A stretch of DNA of 64,000 nt. Source: Massilia sp. CF038. Lineage in GTDB: Bacteria; Pseudomonadota; Gammaproteobacteria; Burkholderiales; Burkholderiaceae_D. Under the pieces are notes generated by a model. It ran no database searches. It saw only the letters and a list, made by a program, of their open reading frames with translations, and was not told the origin of the DNA. The translations under genes and the position numbers were made by a program. Of the stretch, positions 17,296 to 28,447 are shown piece after piece. The DNA lies in assembly GCF_900129765.1 (NCBI RefSeq), contig NZ_FQWU01000001.1, forward strand, positions 1,054,001 to 1,118,000, given 5' to 3'. Positions within the stretch are counted from its first letter, which is position 1. Each line of letters begins with the position of its first letter.

Positions 17296-17768
17296 GCGCG
17301 GAGGTGGGGTGTGGCTATTCGGAAAACTGACGCATGCTAGCAAATTATGGGCAGTTTTGCATTGAAATTACCGCAAATCGCCCGTTTCTCACGCCGAAAT
17401 CAGCGAATTTGCCTATTTTTTATCTTGACCAAAATGGTGCAGCGCGGTAAGGTATAGAACGCTTTGCCACCCCGAAGCTGTATGGTCATGTTGAGACCGG
17501 CACAAAAGGCCATCCTCGATCTGACGTGCTTTCATATGTAGGCAGTTTGCTCTGACCCGTGCCACAAGCGCGAGAGGTTCGCAGTAATCGCTACAAAAAC
17601 TCACGCCAAACGAGTTGCGTTTAGCGCCGGTTCGTAACGTATCTATGGGTACGTGAAAGATCGACGTGACCGCAGAAAAAGGGGAGCATGAGCTAATGTT
17701 GCGACACGCGTGTCTCGTTAGGAAAGAGCATCCGATCACCTCCCAATGGGTTTTGAAAGGAATGTATC
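17296..17768 (+). promoter_or_regulatory. long leader region upstream of ilvB
   Basis: This 473-bp gap lies between the divergent sigma-factor gene and ilvB. A possible promoter is TTGACC at 17425-17430 with TAAGGT at 17448 (17-bp spacer), leaving a leader of about 300 nt. Structure visible by eye includes ACGTA/TACGT arms near 17637-17654 and the perfect palindrome GACACGCGTGTC at 17703-17714. A 19-codon ORF at 17482-17541 has modest Val/Leu/Ile content. No intrinsic terminator with a U-tract is seen. Regulation by amino-acid supply is plausible, but the mechanism is not shown. Confidence 0.45.
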
Positions 17769-19496
17769 ATGAACAACGAAACAACAGCTCCCATCACGGG
17801 TGCTGAGATTGTCGTGCGTTGTCTGGCAGAAGAGGGCGTCAAGCACGTCTTTGGTTATCCAGGCGGAGCCGTCCTTTACATCTACGACGCAATCTTCCAG
17901 CAAGACAAATTCCAACACGTCCTGGTACGCCATGAGCAGGCAGCTGTGCATGCGGCCGATGCCTATTCGCGCAGCTCGAACACCGTTGGTGTTGCCCTGG
18001 TGACCTCCGGTCCCGGTGTGACCAATGCCGTGACCGGCCTGTCGACCGCGTACATGGACTCGATTCCGATGGTTGTGATTTCCGGACAAGTGCCCAGCCA
18101 TGCAATTGGCCAGGATGCGTTCCAGGAATGCGACACGGTCGGGATTACCCGCCCTTGCGTCAAGCACAATTTCCTCGTCAAAGACGTCAAGGATCTGGCT
18201 GCGACCATCAAAAAAGCATTCTTTATCGCCAGAACGGGCCGTCCAGGACCGGTGCTGGTCGATATCCCCAAAGACATCAGCATGCACAAGTGCGTCTACG
18301 ACTATCCGAAGGATATCGAGATGCGCTCGTACAAGCCGGTCGACAAGGGCCACTCGGGTCAGATCCGCAAGGCTGTCCAGCTGCTGCTGGCCGCCGAACG
18401 GCCGATGATTTATACCGGCGGCGGCGTGATTCTGGCCAATGCGGCGCCCGAGCTGAACAAGCTGGTCGACAAACTGGGCTTCCCGGTTACCAATACCTTG
18501 ATGGGGCTCGGTGCCTACCGCGCGTCAAGCGACCTGTTTGTCGGCATGCCCGGCATGCACGGCACCTACGAAGCCAATATGGCGATGCAGAACTGCGACG
18601 TGCTGATCGCCATTGGCGCCCGCTTCGACGACCGCGTGATCGGCAACCCGAAGCACTTCGCCTCCAACCCGCGCAAGATCATTCATGTGGACATTGATCC
18701 ATCGTCGATCTCAAAGCGCGTGAAGGTCGACATCCCTATCGTCGGCAACGTCAAGGAAGTGCTGGTGGAAATGCTGGCCCAGCTGGACGCGGCCGAAGCC
18801 AAGCCAAATGCGGCCGGCCTGAAAGACTGGTGGAAACAGATCAAGGAATGGCGCGGCCGCGACTGCCTTAAATACGCCGATTCCGACCTGGTCATCAAGC
18901 CGCAGTCGGTGGTGGAAAAAGTGTGGGACATCACCAAGGGCGACGCCTTCATCACCTCGGACGTGGGTCAGCACCAGATGTGGGCAGCCCAGTACTACAA
19001 GTTCGACAAACCGCGCCGCTGGATCAATTCCGGTGGTCTGGGCACCATGGGTGTGGGCTTGCCGTACGCCATGGGCGTACAAATGGCCAACCCGGACGCC
19101 ACGGTGGCTTGCATCACGGGCGAAGGCTCGATCCAGATGTGCATCCAGGAACTTGCCACCTGCAAGCAATACCATCTGACGCCAAAGATCATTCTGCTCA
19201 ACAACCGCTTCCTTGGCATGGTCCGCCAGTGGCAGCAGATCGATTATGGTTCGCGCTATTCCGAGTCCTACATGGATTCGCTGCCAGACTTCTCGATGCT
19301 GGCCGAGTCGTTTGGTCACGTGGGCATGAAGATCGAGAAACCGGGCGATGTCGATGGCGCGCTGCGCGAAGCCTTCGGCATGAAAGACCGTCTGGTGTTC
19401 ATGAACTTCATCACCGACCAGTCTGAAAACGTCTGGCCGATGGTCAAGGCGGGCAAGGGTCTGTCCGAAATGCTGCTCGGATCGGAGGACTTGTAA
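17769..19496 (+). CDS. ilvB: acetolactate synthase large subunit
   Basis: This ThDP enzyme condenses pyruvate to acetolactate or makes acetohydroxybutyrate, the first common step of valine, leucine and isoleucine synthesis. The 575-residue chain has the catalytic Glu in VRHEQAAVHAADAYSR, the central GARFDDRVIG FAD/dimer stretch and the ThDP/Mg motif GEGSIQMCIQELATC...NNRFLGMV. Length matches IlvI/IlvB. The ATG is preceded by AAAGGA. The symbol ilvI is used equally for this gene. It is the first gene of ilvB-ilvH-ilvC. Confidence 0.97.
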   Translation: MNNETTAPITGAEIVVRCLAEEGVKHVFGYPGGAVLYIYDAIFQQDKFQHVLVRHEQAAVHAADAYSRSSNTVGVALVTSGPGVTNAVTGLSTAYMDSIPMVVISGQVPSHAIGQDAFQECDTVGITRPCVKHNFLVKDVKDLAATIKKAFFIARTGRPGPVLVDIPKDISMHKCVYDYPKDIEMRSYKPVDKGHSGQIRKAVQLLLAAERPMIYTGGGVILANAAPELNKLVDKLGFPVTNTLMGLGAYRASSDLFVGMPGMHGTYEANMAMQNCDVLIAIGARFDDRVIGNPKHFASNPRKIIHVDIDPSSISKRVKVDIPIVGNVKEVLVEMLAQLDAAEAKPNAAGLKDWWKQIKEWRGRDCLKYADSDLVIKPQSVVEKVWDITKGDAFITSDVGQHQMWAAQYYKFDKPRRWINSGGLGTMGVGLPYAMGVQMANPDATVACITGEGSIQMCIQELATCKQYHLTPKIILLNNRFLGMVRQWQQIDYGSRYSESYMDSLPDFSMLAESFGHVGMKIEKPGDVDGALREAFGMKDRLVFMNFITDQSENVWPMVKAGKGLSEMLLGSEDL

Positions 19497-19987
19497 TGCG
19501 CCACATTATTTCTGTCTTGCTTGAAAACGAAGCCGGTGCGCTCTCGCGCGTGGTCGGCCTGTTCTCGGCGCGCGGCTACAACATCGAAACGCTGACGGTG
19601 GCCCCGACCGAAGATCCGACCCTGTCGCGCATGACCATTGTCACCAGCGGCTCGGACGACATCATCGAGCAGATCACCAAACACCTGAACCGCCTGATCG
19701 AGGTGGTCAAAGTGGTTGACCTGACCGAAGGCGCACACATCGAGCGCGAGCTCATGCTGATCAAGGTGCGCGCGGTGGGCAAGGAACGCGAAGAGATGAA
19801 GCGCACTGCGGATATCTTCCGCGGCCGCATCATCGATGTCACGGAAAAGACCTACACGATCGAGCTGACCGGCAACAAGGGCAAGCTCGACGCGTTCATC
19901 GATTCCATCGACCGCGCCTCCATCCTCGAAACGGTTCGTACGGGTGGATCCGGTATTGGCCGCGGCGAACGCATCCTCAAAGTTTAG
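19496..19987 (+). CDS. ilvH: acetolactate synthase regulatory subunit
   Basis: The 163-residue small subunit begins MRHIISVLLENEAGALSRVV, an ACT domain that binds valine for feedback inhibition (residues about 1-75), followed by the conserved C-terminal domain (MKRTADIFRGRIIDV). It activates the large subunit. The ATG overlaps the ilvB stop by one base, so the subunits are coupled in translation. The symbol ilvN is also in use. Confidence 0.97.
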   Translation: MRHIISVLLENEAGALSRVVGLFSARGYNIETLTVAPTEDPTLSRMTIVTSGSDDIIEQITKHLNRLIEVVKVVDLTEGAHIERELMLIKVRAVGKEREEMKRTADIFRGRIIDVTEKTYTIELTGNKGKLDAFIDSIDRASILETVRTGGSGIGRGERILKV

Positions 19988-19998
19988 ACCGTGCTTGA

Positions 19999-21051
<1,053 letters not shown>

Positions 21052-21061
21052 GCCTACCACC

Positions 21062-21147
21062 ACATCGCCCTCGCGGAGGCGGGGGGCTATACCACTTTAC
21101 CGAATTCGGTTACGTGGAATGGGCCCCCGCCTCCGCGAGGGCGATGT
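21062..21147. repeat. palindromic intergenic element copy 2 (after ilvC)
   Basis: Arms ACATCGCCCTCGCGGAGGCG and CCTCCGCGAGGGCGATGT flank a loop with ACCGAATTCGG. The copy starts 11 bp after the ilvC stop and may protect the 3' end of the ilv transcript. Confidence 0.92.
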
Positions 21148-21215
21148 GTGGCCCTTCAAATGTAGTAAATCGCATTCATTTGCAACCGTGCGTATCAAAC
21201 GCACGCCGAAGTATG

Positions 21216-21233
21216 GATTCCGGGTATCTTTCC
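21216..21233 (+). promoter_or_regulatory. 18-bp conserved element upstream of SIMPL gene 1
   Basis: GATTCCGGGTATCTTTCC lies 49 bp before the ATG at 21283 and recurs exactly at 22093-22110, 53 bp before the second SIMPL gene. A shared promoter element is the simplest reading. Confidence 0.5.
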
Positions 21234-21282
21234 AGTTAATCAAGCCACCTGTGTCGCTTGCCACTTACTGGAGAATCAAATA

Positions 21283-22068
21283 ATGACCCTCAAAAAAATC
21301 GCCATTCTCGCCGCAGTCGCCCTGGCCACGCAGGCCCAGGCGCAATCGACCTTGCCGACCACTGGCACGCTCGTCATCGTTCCCGCCTACGGCGAAGTCA
21401 CGCACGTCAACGACGAAGCGACCGTCAACTTCATGGTGGAAGAGCAGGACAAGGACAAAGCCGCCGCTGCCTCGCGCGTGAACCAGAAGATGAAGCAAAG
21501 CACCGACATCGTGCGCAAGGAAGACAGCAAGGCCAGCTTGAAGACCATGGGCTACTACACTTACCCGGTCTATCCGGAAGCGCAGCCGCCAGTCGTGATG
21601 AACGCGCCCGAGCAACCGGTGGCGCCGCCCAAGCCGCCCAAGCCAATCGCCTGGCGCGTTGGCCAGTATCTGGAAGTGAAAACCACCAATATCGGCGGCC
21701 TGCCAAAAATGACCGCGGCCGTGCAAAAAGTCGCGGCCCTGAACGGCATCAATTTTGGCCTCAGCCCGGCCACCACCAAGCAGCTCGATGACAAACGCAT
21801 CGCCGAAACCTATCGCAATCTCAATGAGCGCATTGCCTCGATCGCTGGTGCCATGGGCCGCAAAGTGGGCGACGCCACGCTGGAGACGGTCGATTTCGAA
21901 GGCTCGGGCAATTACGCAGGCAACCAGTCGTCCGATGCGGCCGGTGCCCCCATGATGATGCGCGCCAAGGGCCGCATGCAGGAATCGGCCGAAGTGGCGG
22001 AACCGAGCTTTGAACCTGGTGAAACCACGCTGCAAATGCGTCTGGTGGGCAAGGTGAAGTTCAAGTAA
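21283..22068 (+). CDS. SIMPL (DUF541) domain periplasmic protein, copy 1
   Basis: The 261-residue protein has a signal peptide cleaved after TQAQA, then a SIMPL/DUF541 fold (TLVIVPAYGEVTHVNDEATV, DKDKAAAASRVNQKM, RIAETYRNLNERIASIAGAMGRKVG). SIMPL proteins such as BP26 and YggE are periplasmic and oligomeric and are linked to stress tolerance. A Pro-rich insert (EQPVAPPKPPKP, about 109-120) distinguishes it from copy 2. The two copies are tandem with similar C-termini (EPSFEPGETTL). Confidence 0.88.
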   Translation: MTLKKIAILAAVALATQAQAQSTLPTTGTLVIVPAYGEVTHVNDEATVNFMVEEQDKDKAAAASRVNQKMKQSTDIVRKEDSKASLKTMGYYTYPVYPEAQPPVVMNAPEQPVAPPKPPKPIAWRVGQYLEVKTTNIGGLPKMTAAVQKVAALNGINFGLSPATTKQLDDKRIAETYRNLNERIASIAGAMGRKVGDATLETVDFEGSGNYAGNQSSDAAGAPMMMRAKGRMQESAEVAEPSFEPGETTLQMRLVGKVKFK

Positions 22069-22092
22069 CTGATTTTTGTACAAGTAATTGAT

Positions 22093-22110
22093 GATTCCGG
22101 GTATCTTTCC
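22093..22110 (+). promoter_or_regulatory. 18-bp conserved element upstream of SIMPL gene 2
   Basis: This is an exact repeat of the element at 21216-21233, 53 bp before the ATG at 22164. It shows that the tandem duplication included upstream control DNA. Confidence 0.5.
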
Positions 22111-22163
22111 GGGGATAAAGTTGAGCGGGGCATGGTGTCCCGCGCTTTCGACCCGGAGTCATC

Positions 22164-22904
22164 ATGTTTTTGAAAAAAATTGTTTTGCTGGCCTTGATGC
22201 TGCTTGCAGTCCAGAGCCAGGCCCAGACGTCATTGGCGACCGCCGGCACCCTGGTCATCGTGTCGGCCAGCGGCCAGACGACCCAGCCAAATGACCAGGC
22301 GATCGTCGTGTTCACAGTGATGGAACAGGACAAGGACAAGCGCGCCGCCGAAGCGCGTGCAAACCAGAAAATGAAAGAAGGAATCGCGATTTTGCGCAAG
22401 GAGGCACCGTCGGCAACGCTCAAGTCAGGTGGCTACCTTCTGTATGAAATGTTCGCTGACCGCGGCACGCCAAACGCCCCGCGCACCTCGCTGGGCTGGC
22501 GTTTTGAGCAGGAGGTGCGTCTGACCACAACCGATCTGGCCAGTCTGCCCAAGCTGGCGGCGGCTGCGCAAAAAGTGCTTGGTGTGAAGGATGTGATCTT
22601 TGGACTGACTGACGCGACCGTCCGCAGCCAGGATGATGTGCGTATCGCGGCCACCTACCGCAATCTGAACGAGCGCATCGCCTCAATTGCCACGGCGATG
22701 GGGCGCAAGGTCACTGATGCCGTACTTGAAAGTGTCGATTTTGACGGTGCCTCAGGCCTCAATGGCGAGTTCCAGCGTGTCGAACTCACAGGCTCGCGGA
22801 TTCGCAGCAGGGCCGAATATGATCGCGCCAACGCAGAACCCAGTTTTGAACCCGGTGAAACCACGCTCAGCATGCGTCTCGTAGGAAAGGTCAGATTCAA
22901 GTAA
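22164..22904 (+). CDS. SIMPL (DUF541) domain periplasmic protein, copy 2
   Basis: This 246-residue paralogue of the preceding gene has a signal peptide (cleavage after SQAQA) and the same blocks (TLVIVSASGQTTQPNDQAIV, TYRNLNERIASIATAMGRKV, EPSFEPGETTLSMRLVGKVR). It lacks the Pro-rich insert. The two proteins may form mixed oligomers; this is inference. The gene ends 90 bp before pssA. Confidence 0.88.
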   Translation: MFLKKIVLLALMLLAVQSQAQTSLATAGTLVIVSASGQTTQPNDQAIVVFTVMEQDKDKRAAEARANQKMKEGIAILRKEAPSATLKSGGYLLYEMFADRGTPNAPRTSLGWRFEQEVRLTTTDLASLPKLAAAAQKVLGVKDVIFGLTDATVRSQDDVRIAATYRNLNERIASIATAMGRKVTDAVLESVDFDGASGLNGEFQRVELTGSRIRSRAEYDRANAEPSFEPGETTLSMRLVGKVRFK

Positions 22905-22938
22905 GCACATCAGCTCGCGTCCTCGGCGGTCTGCCCTC

Positions 22939-22944
22939 TATAAT
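22939..22944 (+). promoter_or_regulatory. consensus -10 box before pssA
   Basis: A perfect TATAAT at 22939-22944 lies 51 bp before the pssA ATG. No convincing -35 box is seen at the right spacing, so the promoter is tentative. Confidence 0.4.
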
Positions 22945-22994
22945 AAGGAAGGCAAGACCGCAGCACGCGGTACCAACACTTGAAACGGAATTTT

Positions 22995-23876
22995 ATGGCC
23001 ACCTTCCCCCGCCGCAGAAAACAGGGCGTCACACCGAAAGCGAAGAAAATCTCGCGCTTCAGTCGGATCACGCGCCCGAAATTCGATGCCGAAGGTAACA
23101 AGGTACGCCGGCGCGGCGTCTACCTGCTACCGAATGCCTTTACCACGGCTGCGTTGTTTTGCGGCTTTTTCGCCATCATCATGGCCATGAGTTACAAGTT
23201 CGAGCACGCGGCCTGGGCGATTTTCATCGCCATGATTCTCGACGGGCTCGATGGCCGCATCGCCCGCCTGACCAATACCCAGTCCGAATTCGGCGCCCAG
23301 TACGACAGTCTGTCCGACATGGTCTCGTTCGGCGCGGCGCCGGCGCTGGTCATTTATGAATGGTCGCTGCATAGCCTGGACCACAAACTGGGCTGGATTG
23401 CCGCCTTCGTCTACTGTTCTGGCGCTGCGCTGCGCCTGGCACGTTTCAATACCAATATCGAAGTGGTCGACAAACGCTTCTTCCAGGGCTTGCCCAGCCC
23501 TGCGGCGGCAGCCATGGTGGCAGGCTTCATCCTGATCATGACCGATTTCGCGCCCGACCTCGACTGGGCGCCTTTGACCATGGCATGGGTCTCGTTTGGT
23601 GTGACCTTGTTTGCCGGTCTGACCATGGTCACGAATGTGCCTTACTACAGCTTCAAGGACGTGAACTTCCGCAAGTCGGTGCCGTTCATCGTGGTGTTTT
23701 TGATTGCACTGGCGCTGGCGCTGGTCTCGATCGACCCACCGAAAGTGCTGATGCCGATTTTTGTTTTGTATGGTTTGTCCGGGTATGCGGTGTATTTCTG
23801 GCGCCTTGCCAAAGGCAAGCCGGTGTCCATCGTGCAGACCGACGACGAATCGAACGATCCGAGCGAGCGCCACTGA
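22995..23876 (+). CDS. pssA: CDP-diacylglycerol-serine O-phosphatidyltransferase
   Basis: PssA makes phosphatidylserine, the precursor of phosphatidylethanolamine, at the inner membrane. The 293-residue protein has the CDP-alcohol phosphatidyltransferase signature DG-x2-AR-x8-G-x3-D-x3-D, seen as DGRIARLTNTQSEFGAQYDS and onward, and about seven membrane helices. The basic N-terminus (MATFPRRRKQGVTPKAKK) is typical of the membrane-type II enzyme. ATG 22995 is chosen over a TTG at 22980. It is followed by leuA, as in many betaproteobacteria. Confidence 0.94.
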   Translation: MATFPRRRKQGVTPKAKKISRFSRITRPKFDAEGNKVRRRGVYLLPNAFTTAALFCGFFAIIMAMSYKFEHAAWAIFIAMILDGLDGRIARLTNTQSEFGAQYDSLSDMVSFGAAPALVIYEWSLHSLDHKLGWIAAFVYCSGAALRLARFNTNIEVVDKRFFQGLPSPAAAAMVAGFILIMTDFAPDLDWAPLTMAWVSFGVTLFAGLTMVTNVPYYSFKDVNFRKSVPFIVVFLIALALALVSIDPPKVLMPIFVLYGLSGYAVYFWRLAKGKPVSIVQTDDESNDPSERH

Positions 23877-23884
23877 CGTGTGAA

Positions 23885-23970
23885 TCATCGCCCTCGCGCA
23901 GGCGGGGGCCTATACCACTTCACCGAATTCGGAAACGTGGAATGGGTCCCCGCCTTCGCGAGGACGATGT
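23885..23970. repeat. palindromic intergenic element copy 3 (pssA/leuA)
   Basis: The copy has arms TCATCGCCCTCGCGCAGGCG and CGCCTTCGCGAGGACGATGT with a CACCGAATTCGG loop. It begins 9 bp after the pssA stop and fills most of the gap to leuA. Confidence 0.92.
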
Positions 23971-24008
23971 GGTGGCGGCTCGCATTTACTTTGCCTACTG
24001 GAGCTGCC

Positions 24009-25556
<1,548 letters not shown>

Positions 25557-25714
25557 CTTTATTCAAAGTAGCTGATTTTGATACGACGGCGTGCAGCGGG
25601 GGCGTCGACGGTGTTTGTTTTGCCCGTGCTCTTTGTCTCGGATGATAATTGCGCTGCGATCCCCGAAGGGGGCGCATTGGCGCGAATGCGCAAGCTGGAA
25701 TCATCGAGAACAGA

Positions 25715-26029
25715 ATGCGAAAGTTAAAGAAACAAAAGCCGAGCAGGGCAGTCGTGTTCGCCTGGTGCCTGATGTTTGCGCCCGCAGCGACGTTCGCGCT
25801 GGGCATCTTGCTCGCCATTGTGCTTCAGTGCGATGGCCCGCATGAATTGCGTTGCAAAGTTGGGTCCACGGGCAATCTGGTCCTGGCGCTGTGGCTCAGT
25901 CCGGTACTGAGCTTCATTACCATGCCCGCCGGCGCGCTGATGCTTGCATTCCTCCGAGCCTCTGCCAGGCGGGCGCACAAGAAATCGTCAGACACGCTGC
26001 CTGCCGGCGGGCCGTCATCCCGACCGTAA
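25715..26029 (+). CDS. small membrane protein, tandem family member 1
   Basis: The 104-residue protein has two membrane helices (about 14-38 and 55-80) joined by a loop with CDGPHELRC. It shares with the next two genes the pattern MxAPAxxxALGxxL, CDGPHEL-C, LWxSPxLxxITxPxG. A basic C-terminal tail follows. I recognise no known family. The two loop cysteines could form a disulfide if the loop is periplasmic. Confidence 0.6.
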   Translation: MRKLKKQKPSRAVVFAWCLMFAPAATFALGILLAIVLQCDGPHELRCKVGSTGNLVLALWLSPVLSFITMPAGALMLAFLRASARRAHKKSSDTLPAGGPSSRP

Positions 26030-26117
26030 TGGCGCGCCAGGGATGCGATCCCTCAGCATCTGCCTGGATGTGCGCCGCCGATCCTGCATCGCATCCATCA
26101 CTTTTAAGAAGGAACTC

Positions 26118-26375
26118 ATGCGAACAGTGAAAAAACCGCGTGACAGCATTGCAGTGAAAATCATCTTCATTATGATGATCGCGCCTGCAATTGCATGCGC
26201 ACTCGGCTTCGTTTTGTCGCTGCTGTTCGCCTGCGCTATCGCGCCTGGCATGCAGTGCAGCGTTCCCGCAATGAACACGCCCATCGTCGCTCTGTTGTAC
26301 AGCGGATTTCTCATGTGTATCACCGGCCCCGTGGGCGCCGTATTGATTTTTTTCTTGAAAATATTCGGGAAGTAG
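26118..26375 (+). CDS. small membrane protein, tandem family member 2
   Basis: The 85-residue protein resembles member 3 from its start (MRTVKKPRDSIAVKIIF, MIAPAIACALGFVLSLL) and ends after the second helix (VGAVLIFFLKIFGK). The conserved loop reads CAIAPGMQC, so the DGPHE core is lost while both cysteines remain. AAGGA precedes ATG 26118. It is essentially the shared two-helix core with no extra domain. Confidence 0.6.
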   Translation: MRTVKKPRDSIAVKIIFIMMIAPAIACALGFVLSLLFACAIAPGMQCSVPAMNTPIVALLYSGFLMCITGPVGAVLIFFLKIFGK

Positions 26376-26502
26376 CACGCCACCAGGGAGGCGATCGCAT
26401 CGTCGCCACCTGGGTCGCATACCAGCGGGTGATCGATGGGACAGGCACATCGCAGTGCCACGCATTGCGCCGAGTTGAGTGAACTCACCAGCGAAGGAAA
26501 AC

Positions 26503-27174
26503 ATGAAGACGGTGGAAACGCGCGGTAACAGCAAGGCAGTCAGTATCATTTTCCTTCTGATGATTGCCCCTGCATTTTTATTTGCGCTGGGATATATTCT
26601 GACCTTCCTGCTTGCCTGCGACGGTCCCCACGAGTTGGTATGCATTATTCCAGGCGTGGGCGGACCGATTGTTGCCATGCTTTGGAGCCCATTGCTCCTG
26701 TATATCACCGTGCCCGTTGGTCTGGTGCTGATCTTTCTGTTGACCGTGTTTTCTACCGCATCGAGGCCGCGGATCCGTGAAATTCCGGACGAACCCGCCG
26801 CGCCCGCGCCCCTTGCTGCGCTGACGCGCTTCAAGCCCGGCCGGCTCGATGCAAGCTGGTTCGAGCGGCTCGATCTGTCCGGCCTTGAACGCACGGCGCA
26901 TGATCCAACGGCGCCTGACTGGCCATGCGCGATCGATACGCTCAATCGGGTCCTTTTTACACGCCTCCAACATGGCCCGGCAGCGAACGCCGACGCGGCG
27001 CCGGAATACCTGCTCGCCATTGGTGAGGAAGTCTTCATCGTCGTCATGGATGGCGCACTGCCGCGTATCACGGCTGCGCCCGGGCGCCAGACCTATACGC
27101 GCAGCTGGGTGACCGAGCTGGCGCATCTGGGCCTGGCTGCCTTGCGTAACCCCCAGCCTGTCAGCTCGCCTTGA
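26503..27174 (+). CDS. membrane protein, tandem family member 3 with C-terminal domain
   Basis: Residues 1-85 repeat the two-helix family core (IIFLLMIAPAFLFALGYILT, CDGPHELVC, LWSPLLLYITVPVG). A Pro-rich linker and a soluble domain of about 120 residues follow (LDASWFERLDLSGLE, EYLLAIGEEVFIVVMDG), with no family I can name. GAAGGAAAA precedes ATG 26503. The stop codon region overlaps the convergent antiporter gene by 14 bp. Confidence 0.65.
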   Translation: MKTVETRGNSKAVSIIFLLMIAPAFLFALGYILTFLLACDGPHELVCIIPGVGGPIVAMLWSPLLLYITVPVGLVLIFLLTVFSTASRPRIREIPDEPAAPAPLAALTRFKPGRLDASWFERLDLSGLERTAHDPTAPDWPCAIDTLNRVLFTRLQHGPAANADAAPEYLLAIGEEVFIVVMDGALPRITAAPGRQTYTRSWVTELAHLGLAALRNPQPVSSP

Positions 27175-28372
27175 ACACCAGCGCCGCCACCCGCCGCAGC
27201 TTGGGCGCCACCACCGGCACCGTGAGCATGGTGCTGGCAATGGCCATCAGCAGCAGGGCGGTGAAGGTTTCGCTGGTAATGATGCCCTTGTCGAGCAGGA
27301 TATTGACGAAGATGATCATGATCAGCGCCTTGGTCTGCAGCAGCCAGCCTATGATGGACGCTTCGCCTGGACCCCATTTCAGGATCTTGCCGGCGGCGTG
27401 AACGCCGGCCAGCTTGCCGCTCACCGATGCCAGCAGCAGCACGGCCGCCGCAACAAACACCGCGTAACCGCCCATGGCCCAGTTGGTGCGCAGCCCGGTC
27501 GACAGGAAAAATACCGGCATGATGGCCAGCAGCACGTGGTGGCGCAGCAGATCGAGCTGTTTCTGGTCGAACCACTCGGCGTCCATCACGGCGCCGGCAA
27601 GGAAGGCGCCCACCATGAAATGCAGACCAGCCCAGTCGGCAGCAAAGGCGCATGCTGCCAGCCAGATCAGCGCCACATACCAGCGGTCGCGTGCCTGCAG
27701 CCAGGCCATCAGCTTGCGGTAACCAAAAGTGGCCGCGCCAAACAACAGCAAGAATCCCAGCTGGCGTCCGACCCGGTCCCAGTCCAGCAGGATCAGGGCC
27801 AGCACGCCCCAGATGGCGATGTCGTCCAGACTGGCGTAGCGCAGGATGCGCTGGCCGATCGGTTCGCGCAGCACCTCCAGTTTTTCCATCAGCAGAATCA
27901 GAATCGGCAATGCTGTCACCGCGCAGGCCATGCCAATACCCAGGACGAACTGCCAGGACTGGGCGTTCGGTCCGACCCAGCCGGCGTAGCCCAGCATGCC
28001 CAGTGCGGCCACGCAGCCGAACAGCAGCGGCGTGCCCAGCGCCAGCGAGGCAGTAATCACGCTTTCGCGCCGGTGCTCCCAGGCTTTCTTGAGATCGAGC
28101 TCGATCCCTGCAATCATCACGAACAGCATCACTGCCCACCAGGCCACGCCATTGAGTGAACCAATCACCTGCGGGTTGAAGACGAACTGATAGTAGTCGG
28201 GATAGGCGCGCCCCAGCACGCCCGGGCCCAGCAGGATGCCGGTGATGATCTGTACCACCACCAGCGGCGCGTAGTAGTCCGTATCGGCAACGCGCCAGAT
28301 CAGATAGGGAACGGTAAAGATGATCAGCATGGCGATCAGGAAGATCTCCGTGGTGCCCATGGTGCTGTGCAT
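27161..28372 (-). CDS. cation:proton antiporter (CPA2/Kef-like)
   Basis: The 403-residue protein has about twelve membrane helices, the acidic pair region MFVMIAGIELDLKKAWEH, the SLDDIAIWGVLALI helix with adjacent aspartates and VGAFLAGAVMD, all typical of the Na+/H+ exchanger domain. It exchanges Na+ or K+ for H+ across the inner membrane. No RCK/TrkA nucleotide-binding domain follows, unlike KefB/C. ATG 28372 has GGAG upstream. Confidence 0.87.
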   Translation of the reverse strand: MHSTMGTTEIFLIAMLIIFTVPYLIWRVADTDYYAPLVVVQIITGILLGPGVLGRAYPDYYQFVFNPQVIGSLNGVAWWAVMLFVMIAGIELDLKKAWEHRRESVITASLALGTPLLFGCVAALGMLGYAGWVGPNAQSWQFVLGIGMACAVTALPILILLMEKLEVLREPIGQRILRYASLDDIAIWGVLALILLDWDRVGRQLGFLLLFGAATFGYRKLMAWLQARDRWYVALIWLAACAFAADWAGLHFMVGAFLAGAVMDAEWFDQKQLDLLRHHVLLAIMPVFFLSTGLRTNWAMGGYAVFVAAAVLLLASVSGKLAGVHAAGKILKWGPGEASIIGWLLQTKALIMIIFVNILLDKGIITSETFTALLLMAIASTMLTVPVVAPKLRRVAALVFKAS

Positions 28373-28447
28373 TGCTTGTCTCCAGTATGGTGTTTTTTTG
28401 TAGAACATAGCACAATACTGGAAGCGATTCCAAATTTTACGCGGCGT

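Noticed and set aside
17482-17541. 19-codon leader peptide candidate before ilvB
   Set aside because: It has some Val, Leu and Ile codons, but no run of them and no attenuator hairpin follows; evidence is too weak to call a gene.
17694-17804. Second small ORF overlapping the ilvB start
   Set aside because: It begins MLRHACLV and runs into ilvB in another frame, with no support beyond an open frame.
25944-26117. Longer start for small membrane protein 2
   Set aside because: The upstream in-frame extension overlaps member 1 and lacks similarity to the paralogues; ATG 26118 has a clear ribosome site.
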